Below, in pieces: positions 1 to 12,439 of a stretch of DNA of 64,000 bases (its first letter is position 1; each line of letters starts with the position of its first letter). The translations under genes were made by a program, and so were the position numbers. Below the pieces are notes generated by a model. That model ran no database searches. It had not been told where the DNA came from and saw only the letters and a program-made list of their open reading frames with translations. Source of the DNA: Symsagittifera roscoffensis (Eukaryota; Xenacoelomorpha; Acoela; Convolutidae); assembly GCF_963678635.1 (NCBI RefSeq), contig NC_087065.1:50598452-50662451 (forward strand), given 5' to 3'.

Positions 1-825
1 AAAATTGTTAGTTGTTATAATTATGGTTAGTTTTATAAAAATTATTTAAAAGAGTTTTTTTTGCTTCTCGAGGAATTTCTCTTCCTGTTATTTTTCTTGT
101 TTTTCAATATACAAGCTTCTTTTAAATAACTAACCTCAATCAAATTTAAGCCCTTTTTTAAAATTATTCTACTTTAATTTTTTCTTATCATGGACTGTGC
201 TTGTTTCACTTCAGCCTAAAGTACTTCATTAAATCAGACCATCAAGGCTACCCTTGAACTTTTAAACCTTTAACCTAATTCTAAAACCTAGAAAAATTGT
301 AATAACTCAAATTTATATCTATCTAAACATTTGATCGTCAAGGTTTTCCTCGGATCAATAAGTTTTTCTTAATTTCTACTCCCAACTTCTTACAACTAGT
401 GTCTAATGACCTCAAACGTCCACCTACTTTCCAACCCCTTATACGACCCAGGACTAGCTGACACTTTCAAATGATTAACCATTCCACTTCAGATAAACAG
501 TGAAGGTCTTCGGTTACTCATTCTTCACTCGAGCCCTACCTCTTAATTGACCCAGGTCTAGAAATAACTTCAATATTAGTAAGAACTAAGGTAATATCTA
601 GCGATCTAATTGTATTTCTATTATAACCGAGACTTGTAGATTAATTTATTAATCTCCAATCTCTGATCTCAAACCCAACTATGGTTGGTAATTTTACACT
701 TGAGTACACTACAAGATCATTTAAATGAACTGATATACTCTCTCCTCAAACCATCTTTTCACGACAACTTACCCCGAAGTTTATAATAATTTCATGAAAA
801 ATGTAAGAGTTAACAGTTTGAGAAA

Positions 826-1920
826 AACTTATCGGTTGATTGCCAAAAATGGATGTGTTAACAAATAGAAAAAGCCCTTTGATTAGTGAGAGGGTAGAAT
901 CACTGAAAAGAGGGCGTCCGGCCCAACCTCCGCCCTCACGCTAAATCCGACAGTTTTAGTATGAATCTTTAGTATACGAAAAAAAAATCTATAAAAACCC
1001 AATAAAATGGATTACAATTATATTATTTTGTATGTCAAATTATTCCATTAAATCACTTATGATCGATTTTTATGGATTTCTTTGAAAGTTCATTGATGAA
1101 AATTACTCATCTTTTCTCAGTAACTTTATTTGCTGTTTACTTCACTAGCTAAGTCTTACTTGTTCCATAACTCTTGAATGTCTTTTGATTTGTTATTTTG
1201 TTTTCTCTATTTTGTCGAATCTCAATTTATGGCAGTTTACTGGAACCAGTTCAAAACAAGTGTAATATGTATATCCAATTTTATTCATGGTAAACGTTTT
1301 CTGTAAAAAACTTAGAAACCACCAATCTTGATCCATGACCAAAACTCACAAAGGATTGTAAGGCTAAAACTAGTTTCAGCCAACGAAACAAATATTTAAC
1401 TTAGGAAACAGTTGTTCTTCCTAAAATCTACTTCATGAATCTAAACCTCACAACAAAATTAGTTTTCACTAGATCTATTGAGACTAATAGATATAAGAGT
1501 AAGATTGGGATTGGAATTGAATTAGGAAGATGCACGAACCTATCCGGCCGAAAAAAAGATAGTGTGACGAACAGACGGTGTACATTATTCAAAGTTACTC
1601 TATGGGAAAGCAACCCTGGATTTAAACTCATCTGCTGCTACTAAGAGAACCTCAAAAAGAGCTCTAATAATTTGGATTTAGCAAAAAAAATGATTTGGGC
1701 ACATAGGATCGAAAACGCCCAACTCAATGATTAACCAAGTTGAAAATAAAATTAGCTTATTTCACGTCTCAATAAATCGAACGAAAAACAAAGGTGACAC
1801 CATGTCGCAATCAGAACGAGAGACCGAGCCTTTCATCGAAGAAGCAGACTACAACGACTGTTTCTCTACAAAAACCATTTCTGCGGTAAATTTTTACTCA
1901 TTCTTACAATTTACAAAAAA
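826..1920. other. Non-repeat island inside the satellite array
   Basis: Sequence between the end of the first long monomer and the next short monomer shows no similarity to the array. It is less AT-rich in places, for example around 900-950 and 1800-1885. It holds only short open frames, one of which ends in a possible 5' splice site (see 1802-1885). No transposon hallmarks were seen at its edges. Confidence 0.5.
1802..1885 (+). other. Possible first coding exon with 5' splice site
   Basis: An ATG in good initiation context ('gacaccatgtcg') opens 28 codons of mixed hydrophilic residues beginning MSQSERETEPF. This stretch is richer in GC than its surroundings and runs into 'gcg|gtaaat', which resembles a donor site in phase 0. 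The frame continues past the GT for 14 more codons of AT-rich, low-complexity sequence, as expected for an intron read through. No acceptor or further exon was identified downstream, where the satellite array resumes. It may be a chance frame; no function is proposed. Confidence 0.25.
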
Positions 1921-2009
1921 TGAGCAGTAAGATTCATTTCAGAGCTATATATCTGACTACTATATTAAGTGAGCAATAAGATTCATTTCAAAGCTATATA
2001 TCTGACTAC
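1921..2009. repeat. Direct repeat pair, 40 bp
   Basis: Two 40-bp copies, 1921-1960 and 1970-2009, share 'gattcatttc' and 'agctatatatctgactac' and differ by two bases. They lie exactly where the non-repeat island meets the next array monomer, so they may mark the recombination or insertion junction. Confidence 0.8.
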
Positions 2010-3891
2010 GATATATAATTTTCTTACTTATTGGATAGAGAAAATAGAAAAAATAGTTTTTTATATACTTATGATTAGTTTCATAAAAATATGAAAAAGT
2101 TTTATGCTTCTCGAGGAATTTCTTTTCCTGTTTTTTCTTCTTCATCTTAAACATACAAGATTATTTTAAATAACTAACCTCACTTAAATTTAAATCCCAA
2201 CTTTTTGAAAATTATTCAACTTTAATTAAACCTTATCATGGACTGCCCTTGTTTCATTTCAACCTAAAGTACTTCTTTCAATCAGATCATCAAGGCTAAT
2301 CTGAAGTAAATTTCTAAAAAACTTTTAATTTGCTTCTTTTTTGAATAAAGAAAATACAAAAAATTGTTAGTTGTTATAATTATGGTTAGTTTTATAAAAA
2401 TTATTTAAAAGAGTTTTTTTGCTTCTCGAGGAATTTCTCTTCCTGTTATTTTTCTTGTTTTTCAATATACAAGCTTCTTTTAAATAACTAACCTCAATTA
2501 AATTTAAGCCCTTTTTTAAAATTATTCTACTTTAATTTTTTCTTATCATGGACTGTGCTTGTTTCACTTCAGCCGAAAGTACTTCATTAAATCAGACCAT
2601 CAAGGCTACCCTTGAACTTTTAAACCTTTAACCTAATTCTAAAACCTAGAAAAATTGTAATAACTCAAATTTATATCTACCTAAACATTTGATCGTCAAG
2701 GTTTTCCTCGGATCAATAAGTTTTTCTTAATTTCTACTCCCAACTTCTTACAACTAGTGTCTAATGACCTCAAACGTCCACTTACTTTCCAACCCCTTAT
2801 ACGACCCAGGACTAGCTGACACTTTCAATTGATAAACCATTCCACTTCAGATAAACAGTGAAGGTCTTCGGTTACTCATTCTTCACTCGAGCCCTACCTC
2901 TTAATTGACCCAGGTCTAGAAATAACTTCAATATTAGTAAGAACTAAGGTAATATCTAACGATCTAATTGTATTTCTATTATAACCGAGACTTGTAGATT
3001 AATTTATTAATCTCCAATCTCTGATCTCAAACCCAACTATTGCTGGTAATTTTACACTTGAGTACAATACAAGATCATTTAAATGAATTGATATACTCTC
3101 TCCTCAAACCATCGATTCACGACAACTTACCCCGAAGTTTATAAAATTTTATATATAATTTTCTTATTTATTGAATAGAGAAAATAGAAAAAATAGTTTT
3201 TTATATATAATTATGATTAGTTTTATTAAAATATGAAAAAGTCTTATGCTTCTCGAGGAATTTCTTGTCCTGTTTTTTCTTCTTCATCTTAAAAATACAA
3301 GATTATTTTAAATAACTGACCTCACTTAAATTTAAATCCCAACTTTTTGAAAATTATTCAACTTTAATTAAACTTTATCATGGACTGCCCTTGTTTCATT
3401 TCAACCTAAAGTACTTCTTTCAATCAGATCATCAAGGCTAATCTGAAGTAAATTTCTAAAAAAACTTAATTTGTTTCTTTTTTGAATAAAGAAAATACAA
3501 AAAATTGTTAGTTGTTATAATTATGGTTAGTTTTATAAAAATAATTTAAAAGAATTTTTTTCGCTTCTCGAGGAATTTTTTTCCTGTTTTTTTTCTTCTT
3601 TTTCAAAATACAAGCTTCTTTTAAATAACTAACCTCACTTAAATTTAAGCCCTATTTTTTTAAATTTTTCTACTTTAATTTAACCTTATCATGGACTGTG
3701 ATTGTTTCACTTCAGCATAAAAGTACTTCATTAAATTAGACCATCAAGGCTAACCTTGAACTTTTAAACCTTCAACCTAATTCTAAAACCTAGAAAAATT
3801 GTAATAACTCAAATTTATATCTACCTAAATATTTGATCATCAAAGTTTTCCTCGGATCAATAAGTTTTTCTTAATTTCTACTCCCAACTTC

Positions 3892-5993
3892 TTACAACTA
3901 GTGTCTAATGACCTCAAACGTCCACTTACTTTCCAACCCCTTATACGACCCAGGACTAGCTGACACTTCAAATGATTAACCATTCCACTTCAGATAAACA
4001 GTGAAGGTCTTCGGTTACTCATTCTTCACTCGAGCCCTTACCTCTTAATTGACCCAGGTCTAGAAATAACTTCAATATTAGTAAGAACTAAGGTAATATC
4101 TAACGATCTAATTGTGTTTCTATTATAACCGAGACTTGTAGATTAATTTATTAATCTCCAATCTCTGATCTCAAACCCAACTATGGCTGGTATTTTTACA
4201 CTTGAGTACACTCTAAGATCATTTAAATGAATTGATATACTCTCTCCTCAAACCATCGATTCACGACAACTTACCCCGAGGTTTATAAAATTTTATATAT
4301 AATTTTCTTACTTATTGAATAGAGAAAATAGAAAAAATAGTTTTTTATATATAATTATGATTAGTTTTATTAAAATATGAAAAAGTTTTATGCTTCTCGA
4401 GGAATTTCTTGTCCTGTTTTTTCTTCTTCATCTTAAAAATACAAGATTATTTTAAATAACTGACCTCACTTAAATTTAAACCCCAACTTTTTGAAAATTA
4501 TTCAACTTTAATTAAACCTTATCATGGACTGCCCTTGTTTCATTTCAACCTAAAGTACTTCTTTCAATCAGATCATCAAGGCTAACCTGAAGTAAAATTC
4601 TAAAAAACTTTTAATTTGCTTCTTTTTTGAATAAAGAAAATACAAAAAATTGTTAGTTGTTATAATTATGGTTAGTTTTATTAAAATTATCTAAAAGAGT
4701 TTTTTTTTACTTCTCGAGGAATTTCTCTTCCTGTTTTTTTTTGCTTCTTTTTCAGTTTACAAGCTTCTTTTAAATAACTAACCTCACTTAAATTCAAGCC
4801 CTATTTTTTTAGTTATTCTACTTTAATTTATTCTTATCATGGACTGTGCTTGTTTCACTTCAGCATAAAAGTACTTCATTAAATCAGACCATCAAGGCTA
4901 ACCTTGAACTTTTAAACCTTTAATAAGGCTTATAATAATTTCTTACAACTAGTGTCTAATGACCTCAAACGTCCACTTACTTTCCAACCCCTTATACGAC
5001 CCAGGACTAGCTGACACTTCAAATGATTAACCATTCCACTTCAGATAAACAGTGAAGGTCTTCGGTTACTCATTCTTCACTCGAGCCCTTACCTCTTAAT
5101 TGACCCAGGTCTAGAAATAACTTCAATATTAGTAAGAACTAAGGTAATATCTAACGATCTAATTGTGTTTCTATTATAACCGAGACTTGTAGATTAATTT
5201 ATTAATCTCCAATCTCTGATCTCAAACCCAACTATGGCTGGTATTTTTACACTTGAGTACACTCTAAGATCATTTAAATGAATTGATATACTCTCTCCTC
5301 AAACCATCGATTCACGACAACTTACCCCGAGGTTTATAAAATTTTATATATAATTTTCTTACTTATTGAATAGAGAAAATAGAAAAAATAGTTTTTTATA
5401 TATAATTATGATTAGTTTTATTAAAATATGAAAAAGTTTTATGCTTCTCGAGGAATTTCTTGTCCTGTTTTTTCTTCTTCATCTTAAAAATACAAGATTA
5501 TTTTAAATAACTGACCTCACTTAAATTTAAACCCCAACTTTTTGAAAATTATTCAACTTTAATTAAACCTTATCATGGACTGCCCTTGTTTCATTTCAAC
5601 CTAAAGTACTTCTTTCAATCAGATCATCAAGGCTAACCTGAAGTAAAATTCTAAAAAACTTTTAATTTGCTTCTTTTTTGAATAAAGAAAATACAAAAAA
5701 TTGTTAGTTGTTATAATTATGGTTAGTTTTATTAAAATTATCTAAAAGAGTTTTTTTTTACTTCTCGAGGAATTTCTCTTCCTGTTTTTTTTTGCTTCTT
5801 TTTCAGTTTACAAGCTTCTTTTAAATAACTAACCTCACTTAAATTCAAGCCCTATTTTTTTAGTTATTCTACTTTAATTTATTCTTATCATGGACTGTGC
5901 TTGTTTCACTTCAGCATAAAAGTACTTCATTAAATCAGACCATCAAGGCTAACCTTGAACTTTTAAACCTTTAATAAGGCTTATAATAATTTC
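3892..5993. repeat. Recent 1051-bp tandem duplication within the array
   Basis: 3892-4942 and 4943-5993 match almost base for base, including private variants such as 'tgacacttcaaatg' and 'gagcccttacc' that other monomers lack. The junction joins 'ataatttc' to 'ttacaactag' with a few bases of shared sequence. This copy is much younger than the rest of the array. Confidence 0.85.
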
Positions 5994-7170
5994 ATATATA
6001 ATTTTCTTACTTTTTGAATAGAGAAAATAGAAAAATAGTTTTTCATATAATTATGATTAGTTTTATTAAAATATGAAAAAGTTTTATGCTTCTCGAGGAT
6101 TTTCTTGTCCTGTTTTTTCTTCTTCATCTTAAAAATACAAAATTATTTTAAATAACTGACCTCACTTAAATTTAAATCCCAACTTTTTGAAAATTATTCA
6201 ACTTTAATTAAACCTTATCATGGACTGCCCTTGTTTCATTTCAACCTAAAGTACTTCTTTCAATCAGATCATCAAGGCTAACCTGAAGTAAAATTCTAAA
6301 AAACTTTTAATTTGCTTCTTTTTTGAATAAAGAAAATACAAAAAATTGTTAGTTGTTATAATTATGGTTAGTTTTATTAAAATTATCTAAAAGAGTTTTT
6401 TTTACTTCTCGAGGAATTTCTCTTCCTGTTTTTTTTTGCTTCTTTTTCAGTTTACAAGCTTCTTTTAAATAACTAACCTCACTTAAATTCAAGCCCTATT
6501 TTTTTTAGTTATTCTACTTTAATTTATTCTTATCATGGACTGTGCTTGTTTCACTTCAGCATAAAAGTACTTCATTAAATCAGACCATCAAGGCTAACCT
6601 TGAACTTTTAAACCTTTAACCTAATTCTAAAACCTAGAAAAATTGTAATAACTCAAATTTATATCTACCTAAATATTTGATCAACAAGGTTTTCCTCGGA
6701 TCAATAAGTTTTTCTTAATTTCTACTCCCAACCTTTTACAACTAGTGTCTAATGACCTCAAACGTCCACTTACTTTCCAACCCCTTATACGACCCAGGAC
6801 TAGCTGACACTTTCAAATGATTAACCATTCCACTTCAGATAAACAGTGAAGGTCTTCGGTTACTCATTCTTCACTCGAGCCCTACCTCTTAATTGACCCA
6901 GGTCTAGAAATAACTTCAATATTACTAAGAACTAAGGTAAAATCTAACGATCTAATTGTATTTCTATTATAACCGAGACTTGTAGATTAATTTTTTATTC
7001 TCCAATCTCTGATCTCAAACCAAACTTTTGCTTGTAATTTTACACTTGAGTACAGTACAAGATCATTGAAATGAATTGATATACTCTCTCCTCAAACCAT
7101 CTTTTCACGACAACTTACCCCGAAGTTTATAATAATTTCATGAAAAATGTAAGAGTTAACAGTTTGGGAA

Positions 7171-9440
7171 ATAAAAACTGACACCCGGAATTTGCATCAA
7201 CCATTCCAACACTTACGTCAAGAGATAATTTGCGAAACAAATAAACAATGATAATTCATAATTGCTGAATTAAAAAAGTGAGATACGACCCCGTAATTAC
7301 ACCGATGAGACAAAAAGTAGGATATAGGTCAAAAAAGCAAACAAAAAAGAAGGCAATTATCCCAAAGCAAAATCAAATAATAAAATCAAAACTGTCCAGA
7401 ACACGAAACGCTATTTTGGAATCTGACTCAACATTAATACAAAAACTCTAAACCCTTCGAGACTTTCTACACGAGAAGAATAAACCAGTAGAAAACCAAA
7501 GATTTTTTCAGAACCAGAAGCAGTAAGAGCAACATCCGTAAAAGGCGAACGAAGACTAAAAACTTGTATAGATGTAAGCCAGTCAGATTATTTAATAGGA
7601 ATCAACCAATAAGACATTCTAAAAATACACATTGATTGCAATACCGCACAAAAGTGATTCAATACGACAAAAAATTTTGTCAATATCACTATCCTTTCCT
7701 CCATCGTCAACCCAAACAGCCAACCATCCAGAGTAGAAGAACAATTCTGTCACAATCTAGTCTTAAATCTGTTCCAAAAAGGTAATAGTACTTCAAACAA
7801 GAATCCCAGAAGTAAAAATTAGGCGAAATGTACTTGATCACTTTTTACCAGGTATAAGTAAAATAATCTCACATTTTGGCATTTTAACAACCGAATTTTT
7901 ACAACCAAATACATCCAATCAACCATTACATCGGATACAAACAGTTGAAATAGAATTAGACTTTTCCAAAGACTTGTGGAATTTCTATTACAAATATACA
8001 ATATTAAAAACCACAAAAATCATGTTCGAGTTTCACAAATGATATTTTCTATATCAATTAGATTTACGTTTCCATATAAAAATCGAACGATACAGTCTAT
8101 GCATCTCCACTACAATTATCTCGACACGCAGTTGTAAGACTAGAAATTGATCTCTTCTCACTTTTTTTAAATTCATTTCGTGAAGATTTCAATGTATCTG
8201 AAACAACACACATAATAAAAGTTGAATTGCAATGAACCTTAGCATGCTTCATTATACATTTTTTTGCAACATAATCTAGATCTCATTCACGAGCAAGAAG
8301 ACTTTTTAGGCACAGTATGATGACAAAACAGTACTAGCAGATGAAATAGGTTATGGTCCCGAAATGATCTCACCTTTTATTTTTAAACATATCAAAAGAT
8401 ATATCCAGTGCATCAATCGTAACCATCTCCGTACTTAACGATTGCTTAAGAGGAACTCCATTAAGAACTGATACAAAAACTTTGAACTATGACACAAAAA
8501 TTACAGCAAAAATGATCAATAACACTAATTCAACGTTTATAAAAACAAAACAAAATCTAAATGGTACTATAAATCTTACTTAAGAAGATATCCAAATACC
8601 ATCCCATTTTACCAAGGAAGAAATATACCCACAACAACACAACACAAATATTTCACTTATACATCCAGCAATTACAACTCCACACAAAAAAAAATTCCAT
8701 TTCCACCAACAACTTTAGTATCAACAGTCAAACCATCAGTCGTACCAAAATATTCACGTATGGATTACCAGACTATAGACCAATAACTAAAAAACGCCCA
8801 GCCAACAAACCAAAATACACAAAAGGTAATAATTTTGCAAACCCAAATAAAGATTTTTTTACGAAGACAATTATCATCAACCCAATGGCACAATCTTTTC
8901 TCGCCTCACAAAACCAATCTCAAGAACATAAATATACTAAACAGGTACCAAAAACCCAATACATCAATCTATATATTTCAACGATAAAAGAAAAGTTCAG
9001 ACAGGCAGTACCGAAAACTATCCATTTTTTTAACAAAAAAAACAATTCAAATAAAAGACTAAATTCTAGAAACTAGCCCCACTATTCACAAGATGAAGGT
9101 TATATTCATCGAAACCAACAACAGTATTTTGATAACCAGCAAAAACCCCGGAATGACATGTATTAACCAGATGATATTTTCCAACCACATATTTTTGAAC
9201 CTTACATGAAACCACAAAGACCACGCCAAACTCAAAAACATTACCCTATAAGAAAAAATTTTAAGCAATCAGATAATAACATGCAATCACAAAACCAAAT
9301 GAATACCCAATGTTGCCAACCCGATTCAATGAGAAAAGAAATTCCACTACCTAATTAACTACAACAAGAAATTTCCCAATGCCAACTTACAAACTTTACA
9401 CATATACCGAAAACAACAGAGTCACCTCAGATGACGATAA
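7171..9440. other. AT-rich flank and upstream part of element D, unresolved
   Basis: From 7171 the + strand becomes strongly A/C-rich, like the element-D coding remains further on, so this stretch probably holds its 5' region. Around 7440-7800 one can read broken peptide-like segments in shifting frames, but none matches a domain I can name. A 63-codon frame at 8885-9076 is Gln/Lys/Ser-rich and may be N-terminal Gag. T-rich frames on the - strand (7819-8016, 9086-9268) look like composition artefacts. No LTR was recognised. Confidence 0.35.
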
Positions 9441-9449
9441 ATCAAAACT

Positions 9450-10420
9450 TCATGGTTGAATCATTGATAACTTCCAATTATTACCTTATGGTACTTACAG
9501 GAGATGACCCTGAAGACTCGGTAGAAGAATATTTTAACGCTGTTGCAGCTAATATAATAATAAACATAGTCCAGAACCTATAAATACACCACTTCATCAA
9601 TATTGAATTCATAGACGCACAGCATTGAAATAAATTACACTTGACTGTGCAGCTCAAAAATGGTTTTCAATGCCACCTTTAGCAATAAATTTCGACTGGA
9701 AACAATTCACACAAAATTTTTTCAAAAAAGTTTGAGAGTTATATACAATGAAAATCGCAGACTCCCAAAAGAAACAGCAAAACAACTCGCAGTACGAAAA
9801 AAAAACTCTGGTAATAAAAGCGTACTCTCTAAATTCACACAATTATAAAAACACAAAAATTACAGAAGTTAGTATGATTACCTAAACACCACTATTGAGA
9901 GCAATAGCAAAAAAAAGAGCATCACATCCATAATCAATTCGCGAACCAGAGATAGATTTCCGCAAACTCGTTTAAAAAGTAGAACAAGCAAAAATCTCAA
10001 TGAAATTAGTTTAAACAGAAAAATTAAAACAACAATATGTAAACAATATCCAGACAACAGCTTCACATTTAAAAACATCCAAAATTCTGATAATGACTTA
10101 GCAAAAAAAAATCACTCAAAAATCTAAACATTTAAAAAAGATCACAATTTGTAAAAAGAAACCAATATTCAAAAAATGGTGTACCTCTTGCCGTAGATAT
10201 TGGCATAGCATTGCCGAATGCAGACAAAAACAACAAGATAAATCAAACCGACCACCAAAAGAAAAAGAAATGGAAGAATCTACTTACAAAGACATGGAAA
10301 AAGATCAAAATTTACCAAAGAGAAACACTCAAATCAAGAAAACTACTTCCATCTAGCTATCAAAATAGCAGACCACAATCGCTATTCAAAAATTTCCGGA
10401 CAATCTCCATATAAACGAAG
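9450..10420 (+). pseudogene. Element D gag remnant with CCHC zinc knuckle
   Basis: Gag coats the retroelement RNA and forms the particle. At 9490-9560 a readable segment includes LTGDDPEDSVEEYFNAV, a capsid-type helical region. Matching pieces follow in other frames (RRLPKETAKQLAVR near 9755; KRASHP and REPEIDFRKLV near 9915-9975). The nucleocapsid motif is intact at 10180-10221: C-x2-C-x4-H-x4-C reading CTSCRRYWHSIAEC, followed by a Lys/Gln-rich tail. Multiple frame changes and stops show it is not translatable. The start is not determinable. A fragment of this gag is found again at 11810-11900. Confidence 0.7.
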
Positions 10421-10687
10421 CTCACAAAACTATTCACAAAACAAGTATAGCCAATCAAACAGTCAGTATAATCAATGTAGGAATATTTATCAACAAGATC
10501 AACTCACAGAGAAGTATGTACTCAACTTATTGTGGAAACTGATCGTATTCAAATAATCAAAACCGATACTACTCAATAGATCAATCAAGGAACTTTTCAA
10601 AAACCATTAAAAAAAATCTAATCACTTAACCGTACTGGATTAATTCAAACAATAGTTCTAGAAACAATTCCAATAACAGATCGTATA

Positions 10688-11065
10688 GTGAATATTTTAA
10701 AAAAGAGATCAAGAGAAAATTGTAGACCTATAAACAATAGCTACCAAAATAGATCTTTAACTTATTCTCAATCACTGCATCAAACTACTCTACAACATCC
10801 ACATAAATGGAACCATAATTCTCGAAGTACTGCACATACTACAAATGAAACAACTCCAGACCCACCAGGAAAAGATAAAACGGAAAACTTAGAAAAGCAA
10901 TTAAATTATATACACTGTGAATGTACAGATGTTGAAAGTGGAACCAAAAGAACATTAGTTAAAAATATGTTAGGAATTGAACATGAATATGAAATTCCAA
11001 TTGACTTGATTGCATTTCAAAGCATTTACAAGATAGAGTTTCATCACATTTACAAGATGAAATAA
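10688..11065 (+). pseudogene. Element D Gag-Pol junction ORF (125 codons)
   Basis: This is the longest open frame of element D. Its first half is Asn/Ser/Gln/His-rich and basic, like a Gag C-terminal tail. The second half has an acidic segment (DKTENLEKQLNYIHCE) leading to EHEYEIPID, just ahead of the protease site. The same acidic segment recurs, decayed, in each 1.9-kb unit downstream (for example 14090-14220), which places it in the Gag-Pro linker. The initiating ATG is simply the first in this open stretch; an upstream origin in the gag frame is more likely. Confidence 0.55.
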
Positions 11066-11389
11066 GCAGAGACTTTCTTGATTTCAAATATCATTGATCA
11101 ACACGAAACTATTTCACCCAAAAACAAAGACATCCTTAATTTTAGACATATTTGAGCAAAACGAAAATAATATGTTAAGAATTGAACATGAATAAGAAAC
11201 TCCAATTGATTCGAAATATGATCCGAAAGAAAATCCTAACTCAAACTTTAACCAATCAGGCATTGATCAAATCAGGCATTGATCCTTGATAAAGTCGAAA
11301 TCAAACAAAAATGAATAATAGATATCAAACGACGACATCTGACGCATCCTGAATCAAAGAAAAAAATCTGAACAATCGCACTTCTTTTA

Positions 11390-11720
11390 GAAAGTTCAAA
11401 AAGCAAAATTTTTCAACCACTTGATCTTTTAATTGATTCAGGAGCAGAATAAAAAAAATGAACATTCACACGTGGAATGAAACCGTTCACTACTTCCCAT
11501 TTTTCAACTTTCAAGCGGACTAGCCGCAGCACAAAGCACAATTTATCAAACTGTTGTAAAATTCATTTATCTCGTATACCAACACAAACACAGAAACAAA
11601 AAAAAATCACAAGCAAATATCCTTCAAGCAATTAATTCATATCATATATTCAAGACAACCTATACTGAACAGCATTCATCACAAAATATATGACAACAAT
11701 TAGCATCCTAAAAGTAAAGT
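11390..11720 (+). pseudogene. Element D aspartic protease remnant
   Basis: Retroelement protease cleaves Gag-Pol. The signature LLIDSGAE is readable at 11426-11449, with the catalytic D-S-G triplet at 11435-11443 (D-T/S-G is the retropepsin consensus). A TAA stop follows immediately at 11450, and the downstream part is recognisable only as fragments. The flap and the second conserved region could not be placed. A second, more diverged copy of this stretch starts at 11946. Confidence 0.6.
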
Positions 11721-12205
11721 TTAAATTAAAGATAAATGCTCGAGAACAAATAATACATTTTCAAGTTTTTTCCAAACACTTAATCAACAAACCCCTTTTT
11801 TCAACAAACAATATCCAGACAACAGCTTTAAATATAAAGAACATCCTAGACTCCATAATGATTTAGCAGAAAAAATCACTCAAAATCTAACACACTAAAA
11901 CATTTTTGAGAGAAACCGTCCCACAAAAAACGGTAGCAGGGTTGCGGAGCAGAATCAAAAGTTTTTAACATTCATACGTGCAATGAAAACCGTTCACTGC
12001 ATCCCAAACTTCCAACTTAAAAAGTTTTAAGCAAACTAGCCACAGCACAAAGCACAAATTTAACAAACTGTGGTAAAATTCAGTTATCTCTTATACCAAC
12101 ACAAACAATGAAACAAAAAAACTCACAAAATCCTTCAAGCAAATCTTTCATATCAGATATTCAAGACAATCTATTCTTAACAACAAAGCACATTAGTTAT
12201 TGTTA
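11441..12205. repeat. Direct duplication of the protease-region segment
   Basis: 11441-11700 and 11946-12205 are diverged direct copies offset by about 505 bp, both beginning 'ggagcagaat' and sharing 'actagcc.cagcacaaagcac' and 'ataccaacacaaaca'. Between them, 11810-11900 repeats a piece of gag ('aatatccagacaacagct', also at 10048). The segment is therefore scrambled rather than simply duplicated. Confidence 0.7.
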
Positions 12206-12439
12206 AGTTAAGAATTGAACATGAATATGAAATTGTAATTGTTTCGAACACATTTCAAAGCATTTAGAAGATAAAGTTTCATTACATTTTCAAGATGAAG
12301 TAATCAGAGACATCCTTGATTTTAAACATTCTTGATCAATACGAAACTATTTCACCTATAAAGAAAGACATCCTTAAGTTTAGACATCCTTGAGCAAAAC
12401 GAAAATATTTCAAGACTAAATTAAGAACAGCAACACGAT

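Larger units (their letters stand above)
1..7170. repeat. Higher-order tandem satellite-like array
   Basis: The landmark 'cttctcgaggaattt' or a one-base variant recurs about eleven times (near 66, 2107, 2423, 3247, 3565, 4394, 4713, 5445, 5763, 6089, 6406), each followed some 115 bp later by 'atcatggactg'. Two related monomers alternate: a long one starting 'aaaattgttagttg' at 1, 2360, 3501, 4646, 5697 and 6342, and a short one of roughly 310-350 bp opening with 'atatataattttctta'. Together they give a higher-order period near 1.14 kb, shortened to 1051 and 645 bp where the long monomer has lost its tail. The long monomer ends at 'aacagtttg' at both 820 and 7166. No gene is visible inside. 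It could be satellite DNA or an expanded non-autonomous element. Confidence 0.9.

Noticed and set aside
1-7170. CRISPR-like array
   Set aside because: Repeats are hundreds of bases long, AT-rich and without short unique spacers.
7819-8016. Hydrophobic - strand frames at 7819-8016, 9086-9268 and 9878-10078
   Set aside because: Phe/Leu/Ile-rich text results from reading the A-rich strand backwards; not real membrane proteins.
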